Shown piece by piece: positions 1 to 10,331 of a stretch of 64,000 nt of DNA. Under the pieces are notes generated by a model that was given only the letters and a program-made list of their open reading frames with translations, did no database searches and was not told the origin of the DNA. How positions within the stretch are numbered: the stretch's first letter is position 1; each line of letters opens with the position of its first letter. A program made the position numbers and the translations under genes. This stretch comes from Panagrolaimus kolymaensis (taxonomy: Eukaryota; Nematoda; Chromadorea; Rhabditida; Panagrolaimidae): contig JAJQJQ010000032.1 in assembly GCA_028622995.1 (NCBI GenBank), positions 2,170,001 to 2,234,000 of the forward strand, in the 5' to 3' direction.

Positions 1-543
1 GATAATATTCAAAGTTATTTTAACAGAAAATACAAATCTGTCTCCACTCAAACATGCAAAACTTTGGCACATTGTTTCCGAAGCTTTTGGAATTATTTCA
101 TAATAACGATTAATGAAAAATGATAGAAATATTGAAAAAATTATTCCAAACGCTGTAAAAGTTGCAAACCAAAGTTGTTTGCTTTTGGAATATTTTAGTG
201 GGAAAATTAGCGATGCGGAGCGTTCGATACACAAAAGTGACTCAGCAATGGAATTTGCCATGAGTGAAATCGATGGTCCAAGTCCGGTAAAATACAAAAA
301 ATAATTATTGTACGATCCATAATTAGGCCGCCAAAATGCAATTAAATATGTTCCATAAATCAAAGAAAAAATAGCCCAAATAAATATAAAAATAAAATAC
401 ACCACTAAAGTTGGAGAAATTGTGGCACTATTTTTAAGCACATTTTTTCGAAATAAAACATTTCCCGATGAATATAAAGCGATGATAGACAAAATAAAAG
501 AAAAAATATCATGGAATAAATTAACAAAAGCTAAATAAACCAT
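1..543 (-). CDS. 7TM serpentine chemoreceptor, C-terminus cut off by window edge
   Basis: An open minus-strand frame runs from an ATG at 543 to the left edge (about 180 codons), so only the N-terminal half is present. It has hydrophobic helices separated by short loops, a Trp-Arg-Pro motif in the first extracellular stretch (FWRPN) and a TM3-like end reading CIERSASLIFPLKYSKS. The same landmarks (LWRPN and CVDRCLFILFPVKYSKKF) occur in the receptor starting at 57935, so the two are paralogues. Such receptors are presumed to detect environmental chemicals in sensory neurons. An acceptor-like TTCATTAAG lies about 30 nt upstream of the ATG. I cannot assign the exact Sr class. The antisense frame at 113-304 is a shadow. 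Confidence 0.7.
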   Translation of the reverse strand, partial: MVYLAFVNLFHDIFSFILSIIALYSSGNVLFRKNVLKNSATISPTLVVYFIFIFIWAIFSLIYGTYLIAFWRPNYGSYNNYFLYFTGLGPSISLMANSIAESLLCIERSASLIFPLKYSKSKQLWFATFTAFGIIFSIFLSFFINRYYEIIPKASETMCQSFACLSGDRFVFSVKITLNII

Positions 544-1906
544 ACTTTTTTGGTCAACAGCGATGTAGCTTAATGAAGAAAAAAATTTGTCACAAGCTTG
601 AGCAAAATTTAGAGCTTAAAAGATTTTAAAAATAGGCTACAACAAATTCTTTTTTTAAGTTTTATTTTGTTGTGGGAAAAATTGTTGAAACCATGAGTCT
701 AATGATGTGAAAAATCTCACAAAAACACATTTTTCGTTTAAATATAAAAAGTTTGACAAATGATTCAACTTTTAAATTTTAAAGCGGCGGTACCAGTAAT
801 TTAGTCTGTGATCAATGATGCTTACTTTTTTTTCCGAAGAAGTTTGCAGCCACCTTCTTTTATTTTTTTATAAACAAAATTTTAACAAATTAAATTAATT
901 AATTATAGCAAAATTAAAAAAACAAATAACAAATAAAAAAGTAAATAAATAAATTATATTTTGCGTAACAAAACAAAGCATAACGCATTATAAAAATTAT
1001 GTTTTTTTATTTACGCTTTTTCACATGTAAACATTAAATTAGGGACTACATTATTAATATTTTTTTAAAATTTTAAATGGAGTTTTTTAAAAAAAAGTTG
1101 TAAATAAATTTTAATCAACATTAAATTTTTGCATAATGTTTGAAAAATTTTCTCCTCCATTAATTTTATGTTTCTAACAATTAACTTTGTTTTCTTTTTA
1201 AATTTTATTATTTTTTTTGCGAAAAAAAATAAAAGAAAATTAATTTATATAGTCTTATAAATGCAAAAGTAGAATAGAACTTAATTATTACAGAATTGAA
1301 AAATTGCTTTCCATCATTTACACCGAAACTTTTTTTTTTAAATGCCATCGTTCTCATCTTTTTCCAAAAAATGTGTGAAGCTTTATGAAGCAAGGAAAGT
1401 AAAATATGTAATATCATTGACGTTGTAAAAGAAAACAAACAGGTGGTTATCACTAAATTTTGTTAAATAATTTTCGAAGCCAACTTTTTTATTAAAACTT
1501 TTTTGGAAAAACTAATTTGTTTTTTAATTTTTTTTCACCTTGTCTCAACCAATTTATTGTATAAAGTTATTAAAACGCTTACTTTTTAAATTAAATATGC
1601 AAGTTGTTTGCTATTCTGAAAGCACATTTTTTCGTCATTGAATATAGCAACTAAATGGGTTTTTTCATTCATACGTCATAAAAATCATATAAAAATCTGG
1701 ATACTGGTCAAAAATCAATTTTTCAAATACACAAGTTTACATTAAAAATTGATTTCTTTTTTTCGACAGAGCAAGGTCTTTTGAAAACTGTTCCATTGGT
1801 TTTATTTTTGTATTTAAATTTTTATTTTTACATAATTTTTTTATATGTACAGATGCTTATATGAGATATATCATTATAACAAAACAAAAATTTTTTTTAG
1901 TGAGCA
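544..1906. other. AT-rich intergenic region, no gene seen
   Basis: Only short frames rich in Phe, Lys and Ile occur here, as expected by chance in such AT-rich DNA. No motif, repeat or RNA gene was recognised. Confidence 0.5.
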
Positions 1907-2932
1907 TCATTTTGAAACATACATTATAGATAACGGAATTTTAGGTTTGATTCTTTTTTTAAATAATTTTAAAGGATAAAAAATTGCTTCACGATATGGT
2001 TTAATAAAAAGGGCAGTAAAAATAGTATCATATAATCCATAGCTTGTTAAAACTAAAAAGCAATAATTTGGAATATTACTTGGATTTTCAATAAAATAAT
2101 ATGAAAAAACAATAGTAAATGCAGGTAAAATTATTAAGAAAAAATATCCAATAAATTGTATATAAATTATTTGACGAAGTAATTCATTTGTTTTTTGAAC
2201 ATTTGAAGATAATTGATTCACGAAATGTATGTTTCGTGATTGTTTTATGTTAAGAAAAAGCCCCAATATTGCTAAACCCACTCGAAATAATGCATATGAA
2301 ACTATTGCAATATAAACAAAAGGTATAGAATTTTTTAATGTGCTTTGCATAATTATTAAACTTTCAATTTGAATAATCTGATTATTCTCAATAATGGTAT
2401 TAATATAATTATGAACTTCGTTTGAAGACATTAAAAATAAATTTCGTATAGGTTGAATAAAAATACATAAATTTACAAAAAACACGACTCCAAAATTCAT
2501 TAGCATTAAAAATGCATATAAATATAGAGCTTTATTAGATTTGGAATTTGAAGTTGCAATTAAAGCAAAGTAACGCTCGAATATAATTGCTATGCTACAA
2601 TCAAGTAATGAAAAAACACAAACAGCTCCAACACCCAAAAATAGTATAATAATATTTGGATGAAATTTTTTTGCAATTCCATTTGGGTAAACAATAAGAA
2701 ATGGATGAAGTATGGATACGGAAAAAAAGAATAATACAACTTCGGATAATAATGCAAAACTAACATATTGAATAAAATAAAATTTAAAGCGTTTCATATT
2801 TTTTGGAGTATTTTTTATTACAATTAACAATAAAATAAAAGTAAAAATTACTGTTATGAGTGAAATCGTTTCGGCTATTAAAGTTAATTTCGATGTTATT
2901 TCGGGGTTATATATTTGGCTGGCGCTGTACAT
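1907..2932 (-). CDS. 7TM serpentine chemoreceptor, Str/Srh/Sri-like
   Basis: A single uninterrupted frame of 341 codons, unusual here because most neighbours have introns. It shows seven hydrophobic segments. The intracellular loop after TM1 reads NTPKNMKRFKFYF, the TPKxMKxxK pattern of the nematode Str superfamily (Srh/Sri/Str). The TM7 end reads LYDTIFTALFIKPYREAIFY, the PYR motif that closes this superfamily. Full length matches the usual 320-350 residues. The receptor at 50930 shares the C-terminal landmark (FITPYRKSIINGF). A chemosensory role is inferred from the family; no ligand can be read from the sequence. Confidence 0.75.
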   Translation of the reverse strand: MYSASQIYNPEITSKLTLIAETISLITVIFTFILLLIVIKNTPKNMKRFKFYFIQYVSFALLSEVVLFFFSVSILHPFLIVYPNGIAKKFHPNIIILFLGVGAVCVFSLLDCSIAIIFERYFALIATSNSKSNKALYLYAFLMLMNFGVVFFVNLCIFIQPIRNLFLMSSNEVHNYINTIIENNQIIQIESLIIMQSTLKNSIPFVYIAIVSYALFRVGLAILGLFLNIKQSRNIHFVNQLSSNVQKTNELLRQIIYIQFIGYFFLIILPAFTIVFSYYFIENPSNIPNYCFLVLTSYGLYDTIFTALFIKPYREAIFYPLKLFKKRIKPKIPLSIMYVSK

Positions 2933-3098
2933 AATACTTTTTAAAATGAATAAAAAGCAAATCTAAATTAAGACATTAAAGTTTTGAAATACATATTTCA
3001 AGAAAGATTTATAAAAAAAAATTTTATGGAATAAAAAATAAACGGTTGAAATAAATTAACAAGAAAAGTAGAATTTACAGCTTTAAATTTAGTCATGG

Positions 3099-3353
3099 TT
3101 AAAGGGACACTTTCACCTGACTCAAATTTTTGCTTACGACATGTTTTACCTCCTAGCGCGAAAGTTCTTTGTCAAGTCCATTTCGAAAAGGTTTGTAAGC
3201 GTTGGTCAAACTTTGTGAAATTTTTGAAATTTTTTCCAAAGCTTGACAAAGACTTACAAACCTTTTCGAAATGGACTTGACAAAGAACTTTCGCGCTAGG
3301 AGGTAAAACATGTCGTAAGCAAAAATTTGAGTCAGGTGAAAGTGTCCCTTTAA
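3099..3353. repeat. Palindromic foldback element flanked by TTAA
   Basis: Two arms of about 101 bp (3099-3199 and 3253-3353) are essentially perfect reverse complements around a 53-bp spacer. Both ends read TTAAAGGGACAC. The terminal TTAA on each side fits a piggyBac-like target duplication followed by AGGGACA ends. A second palindrome at 9460-9658 has the same first 11 bases but a different interior. It encodes no protein; the plus frame inside it is an artefact. It is best called a non-autonomous MITE. Confidence 0.8.
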
Positions 3354-3957
3354 AGCGAGGTTTTATGTAATTGCATTAAAAAGTAAACTTAGCAGGTGGA
3401 TTTAGGAATATTGCCACAGCAACAAGAAAACATATTTATTTCATTCGGGTTTAAATTGCATGGAAGATTCTTTAATAAAATTAATGTCAAAGGTTTTCTA
3501 TAATTTTTATGTAACGCATAGCTTATTTCAAAGTTTAAAGAGGCGTTTAAATTTAAAAAAAAATTAGTTTAATCGATTTAATCGATTTTTATATAAATTT
3601 TTCTTCATTTTTTTATATCATCAATTTGCATCATTTAAACTTACCAGAAAGATGGTCCATAAATTACTAAAAATGCAAAAGCTTTTCTTAAAAATATTAT
3701 TTTTTGCTGAAGCGAAAAGATTTATTTCAAGGACTTCCTTTCTGCTTACTCCTTTTTTGTAACCTACAAAAAAAATTGTCAATAAACAAAAACAGTCTTT
3801 AAGGCACATCTTTCCACTTTGACCATTTTGTTTCTTGTAACGAAAAGAAACAAATAAACAAACTTTTTTTGTAGAAAGAAATTAAAGAATTTTATCTAAG
3901 TTTTACTATTATTTTTTCATTATTGATTGCTTTTCTCTATTTATTATTCCTCAAACT
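3354..3957. other. Intergenic, nothing recognised
   Basis: AT-rich sequence between the foldback element and the F-box-like gene. The minus frame at 3621-3809 has no family resemblance and no good splice partner. Confidence 0.4.
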
Positions 3958-5054
3958 ATGGTTCTTAAATCTATCTTAAAAAAACGCCCACTTCCTAAAA
4001 ATGATGAACTTGATGGAGAAGAACCTTTGCCCACACGGATACGATTAGATTATGATGTTGATGTTTTCTTTATTCCGAAACAATCTGCAGCTTCTAAAAA
4101 GAAAAAACCTACGAAGAAATCCAAAGTTTTGAACGCAAAGAAAATTTCTGATGGTATGCAACAAATAAAGCCTCAAAATTTAGACTTACCAAAACCAATA
4201 TTGAATTATTTTCTTAAAAAAGTTAATGGAAATGTTATGAAAAAACTTCAACGAACTTGCAAATATTTTTACAACAAATATCCTTATTGCATTGTTGATG
4301 AAATTACTGAAAACCGTATAGGAATCGATGATAAAACGTTTTCAATTCCTCAATCACGTATGGTTAATAATATTTGGATATTAAAATCGTTGAATATAGA
4401 AGATGAAAGAAATGCCCAATTATTGGATAAAATAGTTCGATCAGATGCCACCACAATCGCTTTACCAAATGGAAATTTATCTACAAACCTTTTTGATATT
4501 TTAACTAAGTCAAAAAATGTTAAATTATGGGAAGTTGATTCGACTTTTATTTCTCCAGGCTCTAAAGAAAACCAAGTTACTCTTGAAAAGCTATTGAACG
4601 CTCTTCCAAATGCAGAAAATATTAGGTAAATTTTTATTTGTTTTTGCTTTTAGTTTTCTAAAATTACGTTAAATATATTTTAGAGCTACGCTTAAAAGTG
4701 AAGTATTAGATGTTTCAAAAATAATTCATTCCGGTAAAAATAAAATTCAATCGATTGATATTGATTTTGAAGGTGATGATATTTATTTTGATCCAGATGA
4801 GTATTATAAATTATTTGAAGTAAGATTTCAACTTTCTTTTTTTATCGAAGGGTTTTAATTAATTCTGATTAATTTTATAGAAAATACTTGCTCCTAATGC
4901 CGATGTCACCTTAGAGTTTAAATTTACTAATTATGAAGATTCTGAATTATGTGACAAAAATAATTTAAAGCTTTGTGATGATATCGTTGCCAAATGGAAG
5001 CCAGCAAACCAAAGACCAGAAATTTTTGTAGGTTCAAGTGTATTTCAATTTTGA
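3958..5054 (+). CDS. F-box-like protein, nematode-specific
   Basis: Three exons: 3958-4625, 4684-4819 and 4881-5054, with introns of 58 and 61 nt bounded by GT and TTTTAG/TTATAG. Phases join cleanly to give about 325 residues. The N-terminus is basic (KKKKPTKKSK, a possible nuclear signal). It is followed at about residues 80-115 by LPKPILNYFLKKVNGN and MKKLQRTCKYFYNKYP, which matches an F-box layout: Leu-Pro start, then a helix ending in a Cys-Lys-Phe-Phe type motif. The rest is weakly leucine-patterned, as in the large nematode F-box families whose C-termini choose ubiquitination substrates. That function is inferred from the F-box alone. No partner gene lies nearby. Confidence 0.6.
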
Positions 5055-5274
5055 TAACTTGAAGCTTTTGTATGGTTTATTCTTTTAGCGATTTTTTTTT
5101 TTTGCGTTCAAATTTTTATTGTACAATTTTTTATTGAGAAAATAGCCAAATTTCTTTCTTCTTTTTTTCTTTAGTTTTATTTTCCTTTGGTTTTTTCTTG
5201 TGTAAAATAAATAAAAAAAAATATGATTCAATGTATTCAGAATTGTCTAAACCGATTTAAAAATTTACTTAAAA

Positions 5275-5790
5275 TTTAATATAGCTTGGGTAATTTTTAA
5301 TCTAACTGCTGCTGGTTTATCTCGGGTTTCTTTGATTTTTGCAAATTCTTGCCTTCGTACTTCAAGGACTCTCACAGCATTCATTCATAATGGTTCACAA
5401 AAGTGGGCATTTTCTGCTATAATTGATTCAAATTGATTTGTAGCTATATTAAATCGTAATGTTGGAAAAAGAGGTCAATCACCCGGTGACATTTTATCCC
5501 AGATTTAGCAGCATGCAGTGCAAACATGACATTGTATGTTATTTCTTATGGCGCCTCTTTTTGTCCATTTGTAGCAAAGATCATCTCCAAGAATGATGGT
5601 GGCTTTAATATTTTTTAAATTTGCCCTTTGTGAATGAAGATTGAGGCTAGAAATAATACTTGTTCTCCGAATTGGACCCGCTCCCCCCGAAATTACATTT
5701 GTTAAATATAATATTGATCCTTCTTTTATTCCAAGTTCGTTAATTGTTTTAAAAATAAATCAAGATATCATAAAAAAGCTGAATAAAATA
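5275..5790 (-). pseudogene. Remnant of a FLYWCH-like zinc-finger protein
   Basis: Reading the minus strand in one frame gives a continuous, protein-like product broken by at least three stop codons. It contains GIKEGSILYL and then ISGGAG, a Cys-x2-Cys-x-Ala-Cys stretch (QCHVCTACC) and AENAHFCEPL, followed by a charged tail (VRVLEVRRQEFAKIKET). The Cys...Cys...His-x-Cys-Glu-Pro spacing resembles a FLYWCH finger. It echoes the ENHLCEP of the intact gene at 19919. The stops make it a pseudogene, probably transposon-derived. Family assignment is tentative. Confidence 0.4.
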
Positions 5791-5930
5791 TTCAAAATAG
5801 AAAAAAAGCTGCCGGTTGCAACTATTTTAAAACGAAAAAAATAAGAATAAATTCTTTCAACAACAAAAAAACATTTTGGTCCAAACCAATCAATAACGAA
5901 TAAATGTTAAATTAAATGTCGCAAAAAAAA

Positions 5931-6051
5931 GTGAACCAAACTGAAAAAAAGAGAGCGCACAAAAAGAAGAGTGGCTGATGGTATTTAAAAATATGAATCA
6001 AAAAGGAAAATTGAATAAATAAAATATCCCTTTCGCTTCATTTAGTTTGAG
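5931..6051 (+). repeat. Direct repeat, copy 1 of a 118-bp unit
   Basis: Begins GTGAACCAAACTGAAAAAAA and ends near CGCTTCATTTAGTTT. It differs from the copy at 6958 at about one base (GGCTGATGG against GGCGGATGG). An ATGTCG sits just upstream of both copies. Confidence 0.8.
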
Positions 6052-6957
6052 AATGTACAAATATCAGTAAAATTTGGCCACAAACAAAAAACTCCAGACA
6101 AAAACTTTAAAAAAAAATTGGATGGAGTGTCTAAAAATCAATCAATATTTTTGAATTAAATGTCTTTTTCTCTAAACGACACCGCCTCTTTGACTTTTTA
6201 AAAATGAATACCGCTAAAAAATGTCCGGTCTTTATTGGTATCAAGCATAGAAGTTTTCCTTGATTAATTATTCCTTATCGAAAAATGGTTTTTTTTGTTG
6301 TTGCTAAATCTCATTGTTTCCTTTTTTCGCATTCAATCACGTGCAAAAATGGCAGCAAAATTTGGAGAGAGGAAAAGGGTAAAAGTTATTCAAACAGCTG
6401 CGCTAACAAATGGCTCTCTTTGTTACTTTATTTAATATGAAAACATTTAAAAAAATGTCAAAAGCCAATAACAAAAGCGCTTTCATTTAGAAAAATAAAA
6501 TGAATATGTAGCATTATTTTTTTTTCTATGGAAGGTCAACTAAATGAGCAGTTGGCGTTTCTTTTGCCCCCTATTAAAAAACATTAGTTTTTGGCAAGGC
6601 TCATCTTTAAGCGACTTATGTTTCAGAGAATGTATGTCGTGATTTATTTTTTTTAAGTATGCTTTTTTGAATATTTGATTAAACATATTTTTGGTTATTA
6701 TTTAGTGTTTTTTCTACTTTAATGCCATTTATTAAGGGTTACGAAGAAAGAAAAAAGCAAGCAATTTTAAATGCACTTGAATCTGTTTAACAAGAGGAAA
6801 AATGAGATGTTCAGATCCTTAAGAAGGCTTAACTAAACATTTAAACCATGCAAATGAACGATATTCATTATGGAAACAAGCTATGAGTAAACTAAGTGGA
6901 ACTAAAAGTATTATTGGGTCAACCTTATACGAAGTATCTTTTACAAATGATGTCGAA

Positions 6958-7075
6958 AGTGAACCAAACTGAAAAAAAGAGAGCGCACAAAAAGAAGAGT
7001 GGCGGATGGTATTTAAAAATATGAATCAAAAAGGAAAATTGAATAAATAAAATATCCCTTTCGCTTCATTTAGTT
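6958..7075 (+). repeat. Direct repeat, copy 2 of a 118-bp unit
   Basis: Near-identical to the copy at 5931, same orientation, with about 0.9 kb between them. The pair could be short LTRs of a miniature element or the result of a local duplication. Neither copy shows clear TG/CA ends. Confidence 0.8.
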
Positions 7076-7714
7076 TAGTTGTGTTGTAAAATTGAGTTCT
7101 TCAATTATGCATTTTGTTTGTAATCAGGGTTTATAAAAATGATATATTGAAGTTTAAAACATTATCATTTTAATATTTGCTAATCATCGTTTTTTAAATT
7201 TTATTTTTTTATTACTTTCATCAATAATTTAATTTATGCATGAATCTTTTTATGAAGTTGGCCTTCTCACTAAATAAACGAAGCGAAATACAAAATATTC
7301 AAAAAAAATAAAAAATAGTTGAAAAAATGTTACAAAGCCGCCCAAAAAAATCTTTCCGTTGATCTACTTTTTATAATGAATGGTTCAAGGGACAAAAAGC
7401 AACAAAAAGAGAAAAAGAACAAAAAAGCGTTTAATAGCAGGCAATGGTGTCGACCAAGCTCCCTTTCTAAAAACTTCCTATAAGTTTGACCTTTTTTAAT
7501 TTAATTTTTTTTTTGAATTTTTCTCGTTTAATGATTGTGAAACGAAAACGAAACAGCGCGGTAATAATTGCACTCTAAAGCAAATCTGATTTTGCATTTA
7601 TCGTTGTTTGTTATTTTTACGCTTTATTTATAATACTAATATGAAAAATTGTTATGCATTATAAAAATTTATAGTTCAACAAAATATTCAGCAAAAACTT
7701 CTTTTTTATTATTA

Positions 7715-8896
7715 TTACATTGGTCTAACTCTAGAGCGATTAATTTCAGATATAATTCTATTATAAGTTTTTCTTGGGTTTTTAACCGATGTAACACAAA
7801 ACTTGAAAATGGTAACCATGGCTTCGCGATATCCAGTCATAATCGATAAAACTATAATGCATTCTAAAAATATGCGGCATTGTCGAATAGCATAAACTGT
7901 TGTCATAGTGTCGAGACCATAGGCGGCATTTAACCAAGCTGGAAGGTTAAAGCAATCATCGCATATCCTCCAAATAGATATGTCAAAAATGCTAAGAATA
8001 TCAACCAAATTGAAAAAAAAGTCTATCATAAAAACAATGATGTACATAAAAATTTGTAAAACAATAACCAATGCAATTCTAAAAGAATTCAAAAAAACTT
8101 TTCGATTGTTTCTAAGTTGGTAGGCAGCTTGTCTTCCAATGCGATAGGTAATAAAAATAGCAGAAATTATAGAAAGTAAAAGGCATAAAATAGGTTTTAA
8201 ATTACTAGCAACATTAAAAATAATGGCTAAAGTACCCCAGAATTTCCATTTAAAGCTTTTATTATTCGCAGCGCATAGTTCTATATTCTGTTTAGGGTAA
8301 TAGCACATCGTTTTCCAATAATCTGTATCGCGAAGGTAATCAAAGTATTGATTAATGTGAATGAAAATTGTAAAAAAGTTAAAAATAACAATCAATAAAA
8401 GTATTCGTCTGCCTTTAGTAAGTTTATCGTAAAAATCCGGGAAATATAAACACAAAAATCTTGTAAAAGATAAAAGTAATAAGGATGAATAAGAGCTAGT
8501 ATCAACCAATTTAACAACAAAATATCTCGCATATATATTAACATCTTGATAAATGCATGTGAAATCCGTCTTATAAAATATAAAACCTTTTATAAGATCT
8601 TGACAAATAAAATCATAACTAAAAAATAAATCCCATAAAGCTTGATTTAAAATAAACCATCGATAATTTTCTTTAATTCCACCAAAAATTGAAATCAAAA
8701 TAATGAGAATACAGAAAGCAGCGCAAACAAAACCAAAGTTGCTACGAGTTATAAACAAAGCAAAATGAATCATAAAACAACGAAATTCCCGATCATTGGG
8801 ATCAATCATCACACCTCTTTGTATTACGCCATCTACTTCACAAATGAATTTAGCGATCGTCGTCGTCGTAGTTTCGGGAGTAGAAGTAATATTCAT
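7715..8896 (-). CDS. 7TM receptor, tandem paralogue A
   Basis: A single-exon frame of 393 residues with seven hydrophobic segments. A short N-terminal stretch is rich in Thr and contains DPNDREFRCF. The first intracellular region reads FGGIKENYRWFILNQALWDL, TM3 ends with SFTRFLCLYFPDFYDKLTKG, and TM7 ends with IVLSIMTGYREAM. All these motifs recur in the neighbour at 10332-11480. The two are therefore a tandem duplicate pair with about half their residues identical by eye. I could not place them in a named Sr family with confidence. Sensory signalling at the membrane is inferred. The plus-strand frame at 7649-7849 is an antisense shadow. Confidence 0.7.
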   Translation of the reverse strand: MNITSTPETTTTTIAKFICEVDGVIQRGVMIDPNDREFRCFMIHFALFITRSNFGFVCAAFCILIILISIFGGIKENYRWFILNQALWDLFFSYDFICQDLIKGFIFYKTDFTCIYQDVNIYARYFVVKLVDTSSYSSLLLLSFTRFLCLYFPDFYDKLTKGRRILLLIVIFNFFTIFIHINQYFDYLRDTDYWKTMCYYPKQNIELCAANNKSFKWKFWGTLAIIFNVASNLKPILCLLLSIISAIFITYRIGRQAAYQLRNNRKVFLNSFRIALVIVLQIFMYIIVFMIDFFFNLVDILSIFDISIWRICDDCFNLPAWLNAAYGLDTMTTVYAIRQCRIFLECIIVLSIMTGYREAMVTIFKFCVTSVKNPRKTYNRIISEINRSRVRPM

Positions 8897-10331
8897 TTTT
8901 TTTAAATTTAATTTTCTTCCAGAAATTTTTTTTACTGAAGTGAAAATATTTTATGACTGACTGGATATTTAAATACTATTTTCTGAGAGACACATTTAAT
9001 GAAATTGCGTTTTTGGAAATATTCAGTAAATTATATATATAGTTTTTACAAATAAGCAGTCTACAAAAAATTTAATGGGCGTTTTATTAGTAATATTTAG
9101 TTGTTCATTTTTGGAGGTTAAAGCAATAAAAAAATGTCTTGCGAAAGTTTTAATCACCATTATATGAATTTTATGAATGCCAAGAAAGAGATCTTCGATC
9201 ATTTATAAAAACGTTATTTATTTGTAAATATTTTCAGATTGCAATTGTTAATGAAAACAAAAGCACTTTAAGACATCATCGCCCATGATATTAAAATCTA
9301 TATGCACCATTAAATTTGTTAATTGCTTTTGTACAGGTGTTTTTTTGGTAAACGTTTTTAATGGAAAAAAGAATTTTTTAAACGAAAACTTTCGTTTAAG
9401 ACTACAAAAATTTCACAAATAATAAAATAACATCTTTCCCTTCAATTACGAAAGCACGCTTAAAGGGACATAGCTATTTCATGCCTTTTTTGAAATTTCG
9501 ATAGTGGGGACTGAAAGTTACACTTGGTAAGGCGCGTGTTTGAATTACCGTGTAAGACAGAAAGTGCACGGTAATTCAAACACGCGCCGCCCCAACTGTT
9601 CCTATCAGCCCCAGTATCGAAATTTTCGAAAAGGCATGAAATAGCTATGTCCCTTTAAACAAAAAAAGGAAGTAATATACCTTTAAAAAAATGTGTGGAA
9701 GCAGAAGTCATCGCTCTATAATACATATTTACACCTGGGTTAAACAAAACGCAAAATAAATTGAAAAAATTAATAAAGAAAAATTTCAGATACTATAGCA
9801 GGAAATACAATACATAACACGCATGAATAAGCTAAAACAAAAACAAAAGCAGAAAATTTATATTATGATTATTATGAAAAAGATTGCATTAAAATCAGTT
9901 TTTCAAATTTTGGTCATAATTTTTTGACAACATGCTTTTTTAAATGTTGTTGAAATAGTTTTAACATTGCGGCAACAATAATAGCCAAATTACAAATTAA
10001 AATAGCTATTACTTTTTACCTTTTATTTAAAAAAAAAATAGGGAACTTTTTTTGAATGTAAAGCAATTTTTATAACAATTTCACCATGATGTTTATAACC
10101 CAGAATTTCTGTATTTTAAACATGCCTTTTGTATAGCGATAATTTGCAAAAAAGCTTTTTCGCCATTGAAAGCCTAGTCTCGTTTATGCATTTTTATTAC
10201 TATTTTTTTGTAATTTTTTTTGGGTTTATCAAAAGAATTTTTAATAAAACACAAAACAGTTTAACAAAATATGTACCTCAAATTTCTTTATTATTTTATA
10301 TATACATAATTTTTGAGAAAAATAAAAGATT
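8897..10331. other. Duplicated upstream region with a palindromic insertion
   Basis: The stretch at about 9180-9362 resembles 12118-12290 (shared GATCTTCGATCA/GATGTTCGATCA and TTTTGTACAGGTGTTTTTT-type blocks). The tandem duplication that produced the two 7TM genes therefore included their upstream DNA. The TTAA palindrome at 9460-9658 is present only here. No additional gene is supported. Confidence 0.5.
9460..9658. repeat. Second TTAA-flanked palindromic element
   Basis: A 199-bp near-perfect palindrome with ends TTAAAGGGACA and TGTCCCTTTAA. Its outer arms carry ATAGCTATTTCATGCC and its inner arms GGCGCGTGTTTGAATTACCG. Only the first 11 bp match the element at 3099-3353. The two are thus different interiors with the same transposase-recognition ends, as expected for MITE subfamilies. 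Confidence 0.75.

Larger units (their letters stand above)
5055..7714. other. Decayed mobile DNA and direct repeats, no intact gene
   Basis: This gap holds a broken zinc-finger-type reading frame on the minus strand (5275-5790) and a near-identical pair of 118-bp direct repeats (5931-6051, 6958-7075). It also has another broken plus-strand frame around 6720-6957, whose conceptual product contains KQAMSKLSGTKSIIGST but has frameshifts and stops. The whole stretch looks like the wreck of one or more transposons. Confidence 0.45.

Noticed and set aside
113..304. Plus-strand frame opposite the left-edge receptor
   Set aside because: Antisense to a coherent 7TM frame on the minus strand and without family features.
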